A stretch of 64,000 bases of DNA, taken from the NCBI RefSeq assembly GCF_014204865.1, contig NZ_JACHMG010000001.1, forward strand, positions 4,118,501-4,182,500. Direction: 5' to 3'. Made by a program: the position numbers and the translations under genes. This document shows positions 45,776 to 54,248 of the stretch, one piece after another; within the stretch, counting starts at the first letter, position 1; each line of letters opens with the position of its first letter. The notes under the pieces are model-generated. The model did no database searches and had not been told where the DNA came from. It saw only the letters and a list, made by a program, of their open reading frames with translations. The stretch is from Amycolatopsis jiangsuensis (lineage in GTDB: Bacteria > Actinomycetota > Actinomycetes > Mycobacteriales > Pseudonocardiaceae).

Positions 45776-46431
45776 ACCGTCCCGATCTGGTAACCCAGCC
45801 CGTGCACGGTCTTCACCACGCCCCGGCCCAGTTTCCGCCGCAGGTAGTACACGTAGGTATCCACAATGGACTCGCCAGCGGATTCGGTGAACACCCCCGC
45901 TCGCAGTGCCGCACGCGGGTGGATCGCCTTCGGCCGCTGCGCGAGCGTGCGCAGGAGCTCGAACTCCCTGCCGGACAGGGTCACCCGCTCGCCGCGGGGC
46001 AGCACCACTTCGTGCCGGTGCAGATCCAGCGCGGCGGTCCCGACCGGCAGGCATTCGGCCTGTTCGAGATCCCGGCGGCACAACGCCCGCATCCGGGCGA
46101 GCAGCTCGTCGGTCTCGAACGGCTTGACCAAATAGTCGTCCGCACCGGCGTCCAGGCCGTGCACCCGGTCGGCCAGCTCACCGAGCGCGGAGAGCACCAG
46201 CACCCGGGCGGACACCGCACGGCGGCGCAACTGCGTCAGCAGCGAGAGCCCGTCCACCACCGGCAGCCGCCGATCCAGGATCAGCACGTCGTACCGCCCG
46301 GTGAGCCCGAGATGCAGACCGCGCTGGCCGTCCGGCGCGTGGTCGGTCTCGTAGCCTTCTCCGGCGAGCAGCTCGGCGAGCATTCCGGCGAGGTCGCGAT
46401 CGTCCTCGACCAGGAGCACCCGGGTGGCCAC
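45772..46431 (-). CDS. OmpR-family response regulator, 219 aa
   Basis: The receiver domain shows LLVEDDRDLAGM, the phospho-Asp in VLILDRRLPVVDG (near residue 46) and DYLVKPFETDELLARM. A winged-helix DNA-binding domain follows (LSGREFELLRTLAQ, VDTYVYYLRRKLG, VHGLGYQ). GTG at 46431 gives the usual start close to the first strand; GTG at 46455 is possible. It is 81 bases after the antiporter gene. TGAGG-type half-sites occur just upstream and again before the first gene of the oxidoreductase operon, so it may control that operon. Confidence 0.92.
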   Translation of the reverse strand: MATRVLLVEDDRDLAGMLAELLAGEGYETDHAPDGQRGLHLGLTGRYDVLILDRRLPVVDGLSLLTQLRRRAVSARVLVLSALGELADRVHGLDAGADDYLVKPFETDELLARMRALCRRDLEQAECLPVGTAALDLHRHEVVLPRGERVTLSGREFELLRTLAQRPKAIHPRAALRAGVFTESAGESIVDTYVYYLRRKLGRGVVKTVHGLGYQIGTV

Positions 46432-46512
46432 CGGGATCTCTGCCTCTTCGTGCACGAATCCATACTGGCAGTCATCCGGTCGATTGAAACCTCAACTTTC
46501 GTAGGTAAGACC

Positions 46513-47784
46513 TCACGTCCGGGCAGTCAGGAGAAATTCGGGCAACTCCCGCCCCTCGTACCGGCGTGCGTCTCGGCGATCGAGCAGGCTGAGCACCGGA
46601 GCGGTCATCACGGTGGTGACCAGCGCGACGAGCACGAGCACCGTGAACAACGCGGGAGAGACGATGCCCGCGGCGAGCCCGACGTTCAGCGCGATCAGCT
46701 GCATCAGCCCGCGCGCGTTCACGAGTACGCCGATGCGGACCGCGACCGGCCCCGGCTCCCCCGCCGCCTGCGCGGCACCCCACGATGCGCCGAGTTTGCC
46801 GACGACCGCGACCACCACGCAGATCAGTGCGAACAGCAGCAGCTTCGGGTCCGCGAGCAGCGCGAAGCGGGTGTTGAGCCCGGAGTAGGTGAAGAACAGG
46901 GGCAGGAACACGACTCGCCCGATCGGCATGATCCGGGCGAGCACCGCGTCCGCCGCCTCCCCACGCGGGAACGCCAGCCCGATCACGAAAGCACCGAACA
47001 CCGCGTACAGCCCCACCACGTCGGTGAACCAGGCGGCCGCGAACAGGATCATCGCGGTGACCAGCAGCCGGTGGTCGTCCGACAGCCGCGGGCTCCGCAT
47101 CGCGTGCACGAGGATCCGGCGTGCCACCAGCCAGACCAGCAGCACGAACAGCACCGCCCCACCGACCGCGAGAGCGATCGGGCCCGCCGAACCGGCGTGC
47201 ATGCCGAGCACCACGGCCAGCAGGATCCAGGCGAGCACGTCGTCGAGTGCCCCGCAGGCGAGGGCGAGCGAGCCGAACCGCGTACTGCCCAGCCCACGTT
47301 CGGTGATGATGCGGGCAAGCATCGGGAACGCCGTGATCGCGAGCGCGACGCCCACGAACGCGGCCGACACCACCGGCGAGACCCCCGGTTTCAGCACTCC
47401 CACCCAGCTCCCGCCGAGCATCGCCACCCCGACGCCGAGCGCGAGCGGCACCACGGTGCCGGCCGCGGACACCGCGGCCACGGTCTTGCGCCCGTCACGC
47501 AACGCACCCATCCGGAACTCGTATCCGGCGCCGAACATGTAGATCACGAGCCCGATCTGGCCGCCGAGGTAGAGCAGGGTGCGCACCTCGTCGGGGAAGA
47601 GCGCTTCCTGCACCCCGGGCAGCAGCAGCCCGAGCAGCGACGGACCGAGCAGGACGCCGGCGATCATCTCGCCCACCACCGGCGGCTGCCCGAGCCGCAC
47701 GGCCAGCGCGCAGACAAGCCGGCAGACCACGAGGATCACCACCACCGCGAGAAAGAACGCGGGTGCCGCCTGAGTCGGGCTCAT
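46513..47784 (-). CDS. Monovalent cation:proton antiporter (CPA2/KefB-like), 423 aa
   Basis: About 12 membrane helices from FFLAVVVILVVCRLVCALAV onward. LGQPPVVGEMIAGVLLGPSL is the CPA2 signature, and a conserved acidic residue sits in a central helix (LACGALDDVLAWILL). There is no C-terminal TrkA-N domain, so it is a short form. ATG at 47784 overlaps the P450 stop by 4 bases. As last gene of a four-gene coupled operon it could correct pH or ion imbalance, or export a charged product; the ion is not known. Confidence 0.88.
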   Translation of the reverse strand: MSPTQAAPAFFLAVVVILVVCRLVCALAVRLGQPPVVGEMIAGVLLGPSLLGLLLPGVQEALFPDEVRTLLYLGGQIGLVIYMFGAGYEFRMGALRDGRKTVAAVSAAGTVVPLALGVGVAMLGGSWVGVLKPGVSPVVSAAFVGVALAITAFPMLARIITERGLGSTRFGSLALACGALDDVLAWILLAVVLGMHAGSAGPIALAVGGAVLFVLLVWLVARRILVHAMRSPRLSDDHRLLVTAMILFAAAWFTDVVGLYAVFGAFVIGLAFPRGEAADAVLARIMPIGRVVFLPLFFTYSGLNTRFALLADPKLLLFALICVVVAVVGKLGASWGAAQAAGEPGPVAVRIGVLVNARGLMQLIALNVGLAAGIVSPALFTVLVLVALVTTVMTAPVLSLLDRRDARRYEGRELPEFLLTART

Positions 47785-49124
47785 TTCCTGCCTCCGTCGA
47801 GGTCGTGGGTCCGGAAGTAGCGGACGCACATCCGCAGCCGCCGCGCGTCGAGGACCATGAACGTGCCGAACACCAGTTGCGCGAGGCTGCGCCACACGTC
47901 TTCCCAGCGGTCCCGGACCGCGAGGTAGGCCAGTACGCCGCGGTCGTCCCGGCCGGAGCCGCGCGGGGTGAGGAACACCGGGCCCCGGTTGGGGATCGAA
48001 CGGGTGTGCGCGGCGCTGGTGGACAGCGAGAACCGGCGCAGGAACTCCCGCGTCACCACGCGCATGGTCACCGGCGCCAGGCCACGCGCCGGGCAGGGCC
48101 GGTTCTGCGCCACCCCGAAGGGCAGGAAGTTCGCCTCCTTGCGGGCGTGTGCCGGGCAGCCCTCCCACCGGGACGGCTCGAACTCCGCCGGCCGGTCGAA
48201 GCCGGCGTGGTGGAAGTCGGGATAGCTGAACAACAGGACGGTGCCCTCGTCGATGGTCCGGTCGGCCAGCTCGATGTCGCCGGTCGCGATCCGGTGGGCG
48301 ATGCCGAACAGCGGGTACGTGCGCAGGCCCTCGTCCAGCACCCGGTCCAGGTACGCGTCGTCGTCCGGGTTCTCGGCCAGCCTGCGCTGCACGTCGGGAC
48401 GCTCGGCGATGATCATCAGCAGGTGCGCCATCGCCTCGGACATCTGCACCACGGCGGTGTTGAAGAACGTGCCCTGCAGGTAGTAGGCCTGCTCCTCGCG
48501 GGTCAGCCGCGACGGCAGCGGGTGCGGCACGTCGTCCAGCCGCCGCCGCAGGTATGCGGTGAGCCGGCCGCGCCGCCGCATGTTGCGTGGCCGCACGCAT
48601 TTCAGCGCGGACACCACGTCGTCCGCGTGCCCGACGATGAGATCGCGTGCCGCACGCGGGCACGGTTCGCCGAACACCAGCTCGTAGTACAGCTCGGCCC
48701 AGATCGGCATCATCTCGTCTCGCAGCCGGATCAGCCTGCCGGAACCGATGTCCAGCTCGCCGAGCACCCGCGTCGCGACGCGCTGGGTCAGCTCCTCGGA
48801 CTCCCCCTTCGGCTTCACGAGGATGTTCCGGGTGGTTTTGGCGACCTCGTCGTAGCGCGGGCCGGGCTCCAGGTGTTCCTGGTGCACCTGCGGCCCCGGA
48901 GCGAGCCAGTACCAGAACAGGTCGGACAGCGCGGCACCCTTGCTGCGGCCGTCCGCGGCCGGGTGTCCGTAGACCTGGCGGAAATCCTCGACCGGCACCA
49001 CGAGCCCCTCGTCGCCGTTGACGAGTGCGAAGATCTTCATGCGCAACGCGATCACCCGTGCGGGCAGCCACTTCGGCAGCGTCGCCACGAGGCCGGCCAG
49101 CGCCAGCAGTACAAGCCTTCTCAT
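47781..49124 (-). CDS. Cytochrome P450 with atypical I-helix and heme loop, 447 aa
   Basis: An N-terminal hydrophobic segment (RRLVLLALAGLVATL) may anchor it. The ExxR pair is E265/R268 in LDEGLRTYP. The heme-ligand Cys is C344 in LPFGVAQNRPCPARGLA, which departs from FGxGxRxCxG. The I-helix (residues about 212-235, YYLQGTFFNTAVVQMSEAM) lacks the acid-alcohol pair used to activate O2, as in peroxygenase- or isomerase-type P450s. About 75 extra residues follow the usual end, including a hydrophobic stretch. ATG at 49124 overlaps the oxidase stop by 4 bases. No ferredoxin or reductase gene is adjacent. Confidence 0.85.
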   Translation of the reverse strand: MRRLVLLALAGLVATLPKWLPARVIALRMKIFALVNGDEGLVVPVEDFRQVYGHPAADGRSKGAALSDLFWYWLAPGPQVHQEHLEPGPRYDEVAKTTRNILVKPKGESEELTQRVATRVLGELDIGSGRLIRLRDEMMPIWAELYYELVFGEPCPRAARDLIVGHADDVVSALKCVRPRNMRRRGRLTAYLRRRLDDVPHPLPSRLTREEQAYYLQGTFFNTAVVQMSEAMAHLLMIIAERPDVQRRLAENPDDDAYLDRVLDEGLRTYPLFGIAHRIATGDIELADRTIDEGTVLLFSYPDFHHAGFDRPAEFEPSRWEGCPAHARKEANFLPFGVAQNRPCPARGLAPVTMRVVTREFLRRFSLSTSAAHTRSIPNRGPVFLTPRGSGRDDRGVLAYLAVRDRWEDVWRSLAQLVFGTFMVLDARRLRMCVRYFRTHDLDGGRK

Positions 49125-50164
49125 CGGACCAGCTCCGCGGTCAGTCCGGCCGGATCGGCCGCCCCGCACAACGCGAACGCGCGATCCACTTCCTCGCGCA
49201 ACCCTTCGAGCACCTCAGTCACTCCTTCCGTGCCTGCCGCGGCGAGCCCCCACAGCGCGGGACGGCCGATTCCCACCGCGCTCGCCCCGAGCGCGAGTGC
49301 TTTCACCACGTCGGTGCCCCGGCGGACTCCGCCATCGAGGATCAGCGGAATCGCACCGTCCACTGCGGACGCCACGGCGGGCAGCGCGTCCATTGTGGAG
49401 ACAGCCGAGTCGAGCTGCCGGCCACCATGGTTGGACACCACCAGACCGGACACGCCCGCCTCGACTGCCAGGCGCGCGTCGCTGGGATGCAAAATGCCCT
49501 TCAAAAGAATCGGCAGCCCGCTGATCGTCCGCAGCCATTCGACGTCCGTCCACGTCAACTCCGCGGGCATCTCGATGTCCCGTACCCGCCCGGTGTCATC
49601 GCGCATGTTCTCGACCGACAGTTCCGGAGGCAGATCGAGAAAACCGTTGCGGTGGTCGCGTTCCCGCTTTCCGAAAACCGCGGAATCGACGGTCACCACC
49701 AGCGCCTTGACGCCGGCCCGTTCCGCCCGGCAAATCACCGCCTTGGTGAATTCCCGGTCCGGTTGCAGGTAGAGCTGAAACCACAACGCCGGATCGTCGG
49801 TGACTTCCCTTGCCGCGGCGACGATGTCCTCGATCGCCGTCGTCGCGGCCATGCTGACCACCAGGACCGTGCCCGCCCGCGCGGCCGCCCGCGCGGTGGC
49901 GAGCTCTCCATCAGGGTGCGCGAGCCGGTGAAACGCCGTCGGGGAAAGGAGAACCGGCATCGACAGCGGTGAGCCCGCGAGCTCCACAGCAAGGTCGCGC
50001 TTGCCGACGTTCCGGAGCACCCGCGGCACCAGCACCCGGCGGCGGAACGCTTCCTCGTTGGCCCGCAGCGTTTCTTCCTCTCCGGCGCCGCCCGCGTAGA
50101 AGTCGTAATGTGCCGGGGCGAGCCGCCTCCGAGCCGCGGTTTCGAGCTCCGCGATCGTGCGCAT
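49121..50164 (-). CDS. FMN-dependent alpha-hydroxyacid oxidase/dehydrogenase, 347 aa
   Basis: A TIM-barrel flavoprotein of the glycolate/lactate oxidase family. Active-site pieces: Y23 in HYDFYAGG, Y132 in LYLQPD, K222 in LLKGIL, catalytic H246 and R249 in SNHGGRQLD. The phosphate site is DGGVRRGTDVVKALALGA. The compact soluble length fits oxidases that reduce O2 to H2O2, though a dehydrogenase is possible. It starts 1 base after the FAD oxidoreductase stop and its own stop overlaps the P450 start. The substrate is unknown. Confidence 0.88.
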   Translation of the reverse strand: MRTIAELETAARRRLAPAHYDFYAGGAGEEETLRANEEAFRRRVLVPRVLRNVGKRDLAVELAGSPLSMPVLLSPTAFHRLAHPDGELATARAAARAGTVLVVSMAATTAIEDIVAAAREVTDDPALWFQLYLQPDREFTKAVICRAERAGVKALVVTVDSAVFGKRERDHRNGFLDLPPELSVENMRDDTGRVRDIEMPAELTWTDVEWLRTISGLPILLKGILHPSDARLAVEAGVSGLVVSNHGGRQLDSAVSTMDALPAVASAVDGAIPLILDGGVRRGTDVVKALALGASAVGIGRPALWGLAAAGTEGVTEVLEGLREEVDRAFALCGAADPAGLTAELVR

Positions 50165-50165
50165 G

Positions 50166-51710
50166 TCAAAGCTGCTGTTCGAAGAACGCGGTCAGCGCCC
50201 CGATGTGCACGTCCCGGTTCCACTCGTTCTCGAGGTTCTCCGTGACGTGGTGCGTGGCGGCCAGCTCGCCGTTCCGGTAATGCTTGACGATCGGATGCAG
50301 GTAGTGCCCTTCGCCGGAATCGTTCGCCACGTCCTGGCTCGCCCGTTTCACCGTGAAGTCGAAAGGGTCGACCTTGTCGTGGTCGGGACCGTAGTCGAGC
50401 GTGATCACGAAGGCGTTCTCCCGCTGCCGCAGCGACGATTCCTCGAACCGGTCCACCGGCATTTCCTCGTAGTACCGGGCTTGGCCCGCGTCCACGGTGA
50501 GGACGTCGCCGAGGAAGCCGAACTGCTGGTAGAGCGCGGAGGTGCGATTGATCCGCGCGATCACGGCGTCGACCAGACCACTGGTTTTCGCGGGCACGTC
50601 GGTGGACGGCCATTCGGTGTCGTGGTGGTGTTCGTCGAGGACCTTGGAAAGCGCCTTCACACCGTACCGGTATCCGTGGATGAAGGCACTGGTCGCCTTC
50701 TTGAAGTCACGGACCTGCGTGATCGTTCCGGCGAAGTACAGTCCGGGCACGTTCACCGATTCCCACGAGGACGTCTGCGCCGGGAACCGGCCGTTGATGA
50801 CCATTTCCGGACGGCAGTCCTCGTCGAACAGCGAGGCGTCGAACCGGAACCCGGTGCAGCCGATCACGCGGTCGTAGCGCAGTTCCTTGATCACCTCGTC
50901 AGCCCGGAAGAACGCGAACTTGACGTGGTAGCCGTCGGCGTCCTTGGTGATCTCGCGAACTTCCCCGTCGAGAATGGCATGCTGCAGTTTGAGCTGGTAC
51001 ATGTCCAGCACGCCGGCGTTGTAGGCACGCACGTGCCCGACGAAGTGCGTGCGCCACGCGAGCTTCACCGGCCGCGGCCCGGCGACGTGCAGTACGGCAG
51101 CGTGCGCGTTGAGGCTGTCCGCGGTCTCGAACGCGGAATTCCCCTTGCCGAGGATCAGCACTCGCTGGTCGTCGAACTGCGCAGGATCGGGATCGAAGTC
51201 CGCGTACTGATCGATCAGGTCCATCCCGGGCACATCCGGCACGTACGGCTTGGTCACGCCGGTCGCCATGATCAGCCGCCGGGACCGGAAGGTGGCGCCG
51301 TCGGCGTCGGTGAGCACGAAGATGTCACCGTCCCGGCTGACGCGGATGACCCGGGTGTTGTAGCGAATGCGAACCTCGTGCTTGGCGGCGTAATCCGCGG
51401 TGTATTGGAGGAACGCTTCGGCCGGCGGGAACAGCTCGTCGCTGTAGTCGGTGAACAGCACCGGGTCGGGCCCGTCGTCGAGCAGCGAGTTCCAGTCCAT
51501 CCGGAGGTTCAGCTCGCGGTCGGTCCACCCGGTGTGTTTCTTGTTGACCGAGATCAACGTCCGGTGCCGCGGATACCGCGTGAAGAACGCGGCGGGTACG
51601 TCCCCGCTTTCGAGCACCAGGTAGTCCCGCCCGGCCGCACCCAGCTGCTGCCCGAGCTGCAAGCCCGCCGGCCCCGCACCGACCACCAGGTACTCCAGCA
51701 CGTCCGCCAT
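50166..51710 (-). CDS. FAD-dependent oxidoreductase (CzcO/FOXRED2-like), 514 aa
   Basis: Two Rossmann sites: FAD at EYLVVGAGPAGLQLGQQLG near residue 6, and NAD(P) at RVLILGKGNSAFETADS near 185. ATGVTKPYVPDVPG follows the pattern of flavin monooxygenase-like enzymes. The C-terminal 150 residues are unlike known monooxygenases and end FFEQQL. ATG at 51710 or the GTG one codon before it both fit GGGAGG upstream. It heads the four-gene operon and could be the NAD(P)H entry point for electrons or hydroxylate the substrate itself. Confidence 0.85.
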   Translation of the reverse strand: MADVLEYLVVGAGPAGLQLGQQLGAAGRDYLVLESGDVPAAFFTRYPRHRTLISVNKKHTGWTDRELNLRMDWNSLLDDGPDPVLFTDYSDELFPPAEAFLQYTADYAAKHEVRIRYNTRVIRVSRDGDIFVLTDADGATFRSRRLIMATGVTKPYVPDVPGMDLIDQYADFDPDPAQFDDQRVLILGKGNSAFETADSLNAHAAVLHVAGPRPVKLAWRTHFVGHVRAYNAGVLDMYQLKLQHAILDGEVREITKDADGYHVKFAFFRADEVIKELRYDRVIGCTGFRFDASLFDEDCRPEMVINGRFPAQTSSWESVNVPGLYFAGTITQVRDFKKATSAFIHGYRYGVKALSKVLDEHHHDTEWPSTDVPAKTSGLVDAVIARINRTSALYQQFGFLGDVLTVDAGQARYYEEMPVDRFEESSLRQRENAFVITLDYGPDHDKVDPFDFTVKRASQDVANDSGEGHYLHPIVKHYRNGELAATHHVTENLENEWNRDVHIGALTAFFEQQL

Positions 51711-51769
51711 CACCAAGACCTCCCGCACGACCACGATTCGGTTGACGGCGTTCAGCCTGGTCCGGAGAT

Positions 51770-51787
51770 CTCAGAAAAGCCTCAGAA
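51770..51787. promoter_or_regulatory. 11-base direct repeats before the oxidoreductase operon
   Basis: On the minus strand TTCTGAG occurs twice with an 11-base period (plus-strand CTCAGAA at 51770 and 51781). One-turn direct repeats are the usual target of OmpR-family regulators. They lie 60-77 bases before the operon's first start. The OmpR-type gene at 45772-46431 is the obvious candidate binder. Confidence 0.45.
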
Positions 51788-51907
51788 CGTACTGGCATTT
51801 CGCCACTGCCCGGCTTCGGCTCGCTACCGACCGTCGGCTCGTGGCCTGAGCGGACGCAGGCGTGCTGGGCTGTTCGGCCGAACTTCGCGATCGCCATCGG
51901 ACAGCCA

Positions 51908-51932
51908 GTTTTGGCGGGGGCAGCCCGGGTAG
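51908..51932 (+). promoter_or_regulatory. SigB-like stress promoter of the gas vesicle operon
   Basis: GTTT at 51908-51911 and GGGTAG at 51927-51932 are separated by 15 bases. This fits the actinobacterial SigB/SigF consensus GNNT-N14-16-GGGTAY except for the last base. Transcription would start near 51940, 53 bases before gvpO. From memory, Streptomyces gvp genes respond to osmotic stress through SigB. Confidence 0.5.
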
Positions 51933-51992
51933 GTCGATATCAGACTCGCCGTTTCGGCGGCGCGTGATCGACGCGGAGAGACGGGAACAGGA

Positions 51993-52280
51993 ATGGGCGA
52001 CGAAGGCGCGGCACCGGCGGCAGAACGGGGTTCACCTGCCGATCTGCTGCGCGCGACGCGTGATCTGTTCGAGCAGCTGACCGAAAAGGACGTCGATTCG
52101 GTGTCAGCGTTCACAAAGGACGGTGACGGATGGGCTCTGCTGGTGGAGGTGGTGGAGCTGGAACGCGTCCCCGACACCACGAGCCTGATGGCCACCTACC
52201 GCGTCCGGATCGACGCCCACGGTGGCTTCCTCGGCTACGAGCAGATTCGGCGTTACGCACGCGGTCAAGCCGATCGATGA
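51993..52280 (+). CDS. gvpO: Gas vesicle protein GvpO, 95 aa
   Basis: A small cytoplasmic protein with the GvpO pattern: the N-terminal helix LLRATRDLFEQLTEKDVDSV and a beta domain WALLVEVVELERVPDTTSL followed by MATYRVRID. It ends GYEQIRRYARGQ. GvpO is the first gene of actinobacterial gas vesicle clusters and is needed for, or regulates, GvpA expression in haloarchaea. ATG at 51993 has GGGAACAGG upstream. gvpA starts 20 bases after its stop. Confidence 0.9.
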   Translation: MGDEGAAPAAERGSPADLLRATRDLFEQLTEKDVDSVSAFTKDGDGWALLVEVVELERVPDTTSLMATYRVRIDAHGGFLGYEQIRRYARGQADR

Positions 52281-52299
52281 AGACGGGAAGGCGATTTCC

Positions 52300-52743
52300 A
52301 TGACCACGGCGACCACCCGGTCGGCCGCGAGCAGCCAGCTGCAGCGCGGTCCGGGTACCGGCAACCTCTACGACATCCTCGAGCTGATCCTGGACAAGGG
52401 ACTGGTGATCGACGCGTTCGTGCGGGTGTCACTGGTGGGCATCGAACTGCTCACTGTCGACGCGCGGATCGTGGTGGCCAGTGTGGACACCTACCTGCGG
52501 TTCGCCGAGGCGTGCAACCGCCTGGATCTCGAACATGCCTCGAACGCCACGACGTTGCCGGAGCTGCTGGGCGAGGTGACCGAAAAGGGCGCGAAAGGGA
52601 AGTCCAAGGGCGCGCTGACCGGTGCGGTCGAAACCTTCGCGGAGCAGTTCCAGAAATCCAGCGACAAGTCCGGCGACAACGAGGACGACGAGGAGCGACC
52701 TCGCAGCCGTGGTCGTCGCAGCACCACGAGGTCCGCCGAATGA
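52300..52743 (+). CDS. gvpA: Gas vesicle structural protein GvpA/GvpJ family, 147 aa
   Basis: The GvpA core occupies residues about 21-78: NLYDILELILDKGLVIDAFV, then GIELLTVDARIVVASVDTYL, the hydrophobic beta-hairpin that builds the vesicle shell. A long charged C-terminal tail follows (about 70 residues, ending RSRGRRSTTRSAE). Classical GvpA is only about 70-75 residues, so the tail is an actinobacterial feature that would decorate or limit assembly. The stop overlaps gvpF by 4 bases. Confidence 0.92.
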   Translation: MTTATTRSAASSQLQRGPGTGNLYDILELILDKGLVIDAFVRVSLVGIELLTVDARIVVASVDTYLRFAEACNRLDLEHASNATTLPELLGEVTEKGAKGKSKGALTGAVETFAEQFQKSSDKSGDNEDDEERPRSRGRRSTTRSAE

Positions 52744-53468
52744 CCACCTACCTGTACGGCATCACGTTCGCCGATCACCCCGGCGAGGTCGACGGCCTGC
52801 GCGGGGTGGGGCCGTCGCCGACGCCCGCACGGATGCTGCCGGCCGGAGAAGCGCTCAGCGCGGTCGTCGGCGACGTCCAGGGCGAACTTCGCGCCAAACG
52901 TCGGGATTTGCTTGCGCACCAACAGGTCCTGCAGGTGCTGTGCGACGGCGGGCCGACCCTGCCGATGCGTTTCGGTGTCCTGGCCGCCGACGACGAGGCC
53001 GTGGCACAGGCGGTCGCGGAAAAAGCCGACGTGTATGCGGCGATCCTGCGGCGGGTGCGTGGGCACGTCGAGATGAACGTCAAAGTGGCGCATCGCGAGG
53101 AGGCCGTCCTCGGACAGCTCCTTGCCGGAGATGACACCTTGCGTCAGCTGGCCGAAAACATCCGTACGCACCCGGGCGGACCGCAGGATGAGCAGATCCG
53201 GTTCGGCGAACTGGTCGCCGGACGGCTGGCCGAACGCGAACGTACGGACGCAGACGCGATTCTCGAACACCTTCTTCCGCTGGCATCGGAGCATTCTCCA
53301 GGGCCGGCGGTCGACGGATGTTTCTTCAACGTCTCGTTTCTGGTATCGAAGGACCGGGTGGCCGAATTCGGCGAAGCAACGCAATGGCTGGCCGGCACCG
53401 TCGAGGCCGTGGCCGAGGTTCGCACGCAGGGTCCGTTGCCTCCCTACAGCTTCACCGGGGAGGACTAG
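52740..53468 (+). CDS. gvpF: Gas vesicle protein GvpF (GvpL/F family), 242 aa
   Basis: The GvpL/F signature begins TTYLYGITFADHPG and includes LPMRFGVLAADDEAV and the C-terminal GPLPPYSFTGED. GvpF binds GvpA and helps early assembly. ATG at 52740 overlaps gvpA; its stop codon TAG shares a base with the gvpG start. A second member, gvpL, lies later in the operon. Confidence 0.93.
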   Translation: MTTYLYGITFADHPGEVDGLRGVGPSPTPARMLPAGEALSAVVGDVQGELRAKRRDLLAHQQVLQVLCDGGPTLPMRFGVLAADDEAVAQAVAEKADVYAAILRRVRGHVEMNVKVAHREEAVLGQLLAGDDTLRQLAENIRTHPGGPQDEQIRFGELVAGRLAERERTDADAILEHLLPLASEHSPGPAVDGCFFNVSFLVSKDRVAEFGEATQWLAGTVEAVAEVRTQGPLPPYSFTGED

Positions 53469-53704
53469 TGGGGCTGCTCGGCGAACTCGTTCTCCTGCCG
53501 TTGGCCCCGGTGCGCGGGGCCCTGTGGGCGGTGGACCAGGTCATCGACGCCGCGGAACAGGAGCAGGCCGCACAGCTGAAAGGCGAACTGGTCCGGCTGG
53601 AGCAGCAGCTCGTGGCCGGTGAGCTCGACGAGGAGGAATTCGACCGCCGGGAAGACGAAGTACTCGATCTGCTCGAAGAATTCAACCGGGGGGCAGCCGG
53701 ATGA
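53468..53704 (+). CDS. gvpG: Gas vesicle protein GvpG, 78 aa
   Basis: A short helical protein: hydrophobic start GLLGELVLLPLAPVRGALW, then the conserved acidic coiled coil QQLVAGELDEEEFDRREDEV ending LLEEF. This is the GvpG pattern; it works with GvpF and GvpL in assembly. GTG at 53468 overlaps the gvpF stop by one base. Confidence 0.92.
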   Translation: MGLLGELVLLPLAPVRGALWAVDQVIDAAEQEQAAQLKGELVRLEQQLVAGELDEEEFDRREDEVLDLLEEFNRGAAG

Positions 53705-53717
53705 ACGGAGCGAACAG

Positions 53718-54248
53718 ATGACACCGGGAATGAAGATCGCCACCGCCGTGGTCGGTGGCTACGTCCTGGGCAGGAAGAAAAAAGCCAAAGTGGCCATCAC
53801 CATGGGTGCCTGGCTCGTCGGGAAGAAACTCAATCTCGATCCGAAAAAACTGCTTTCGGACTTCACCCGGGAACTCGGTTCTTCCCCCGAACTGGCGGGG
53901 GTACGCGACCAGCTGCGTGACGAGGTGCTGGGCGCGGGGCGGAACCTGGCGACCGGAATCCTGACCCACCAAGCGGGACGTTTGGCTGACTCTTTACAGG
54001 GACACACCGACAGCTTGCGGGACAAGGCCGTCGGCCACCTCGAGGAAGCCACGCCCTCCGACGACGAGGCACCCGCGGACGAGGTATCCGAGGACCAGGC
54101 ACCCGAGGACGACCGAAAGCCGGTGCGGAAGCGGTCCGGCGGTTCCCCGGCTTCGTCCGCCACCACGCGTAAGCGGTCGTCGTCGAGCGGCACGGCGCGC
54201 AAACCGCAGAAACGTACCGCGAACCGTGCGGAGGCGAACCGTGGCTGA
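53718..54248 (+). CDS. gvpY: GvpY-type accessory protein, 176 aa
   Basis: The N-terminus is glycine-rich and hydrophobic (KIATAVVGGYVLGRKKKAK), followed by a helical middle and a Lys/Arg/Ser-rich tail (RKRSSSSGTARKPQKR). It lies at the gvpY position of the Streptomyces order OAFGYZJLSK; the name rests on position and size. Function is unknown: the tail could contact nucleic acid or the vesicle surface. ATG at 53718 follows GGAG. The stop overlaps gvpZ by 8 bases. Confidence 0.8.
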   Translation: MTPGMKIATAVVGGYVLGRKKKAKVAITMGAWLVGKKLNLDPKKLLSDFTRELGSSPELAGVRDQLRDEVLGAGRNLATGILTHQAGRLADSLQGHTDSLRDKAVGHLEEATPSDDEAPADEVSEDQAPEDDRKPVRKRSGGSPASSATTRKRSSSSGTARKPQKRTANRAEANRG

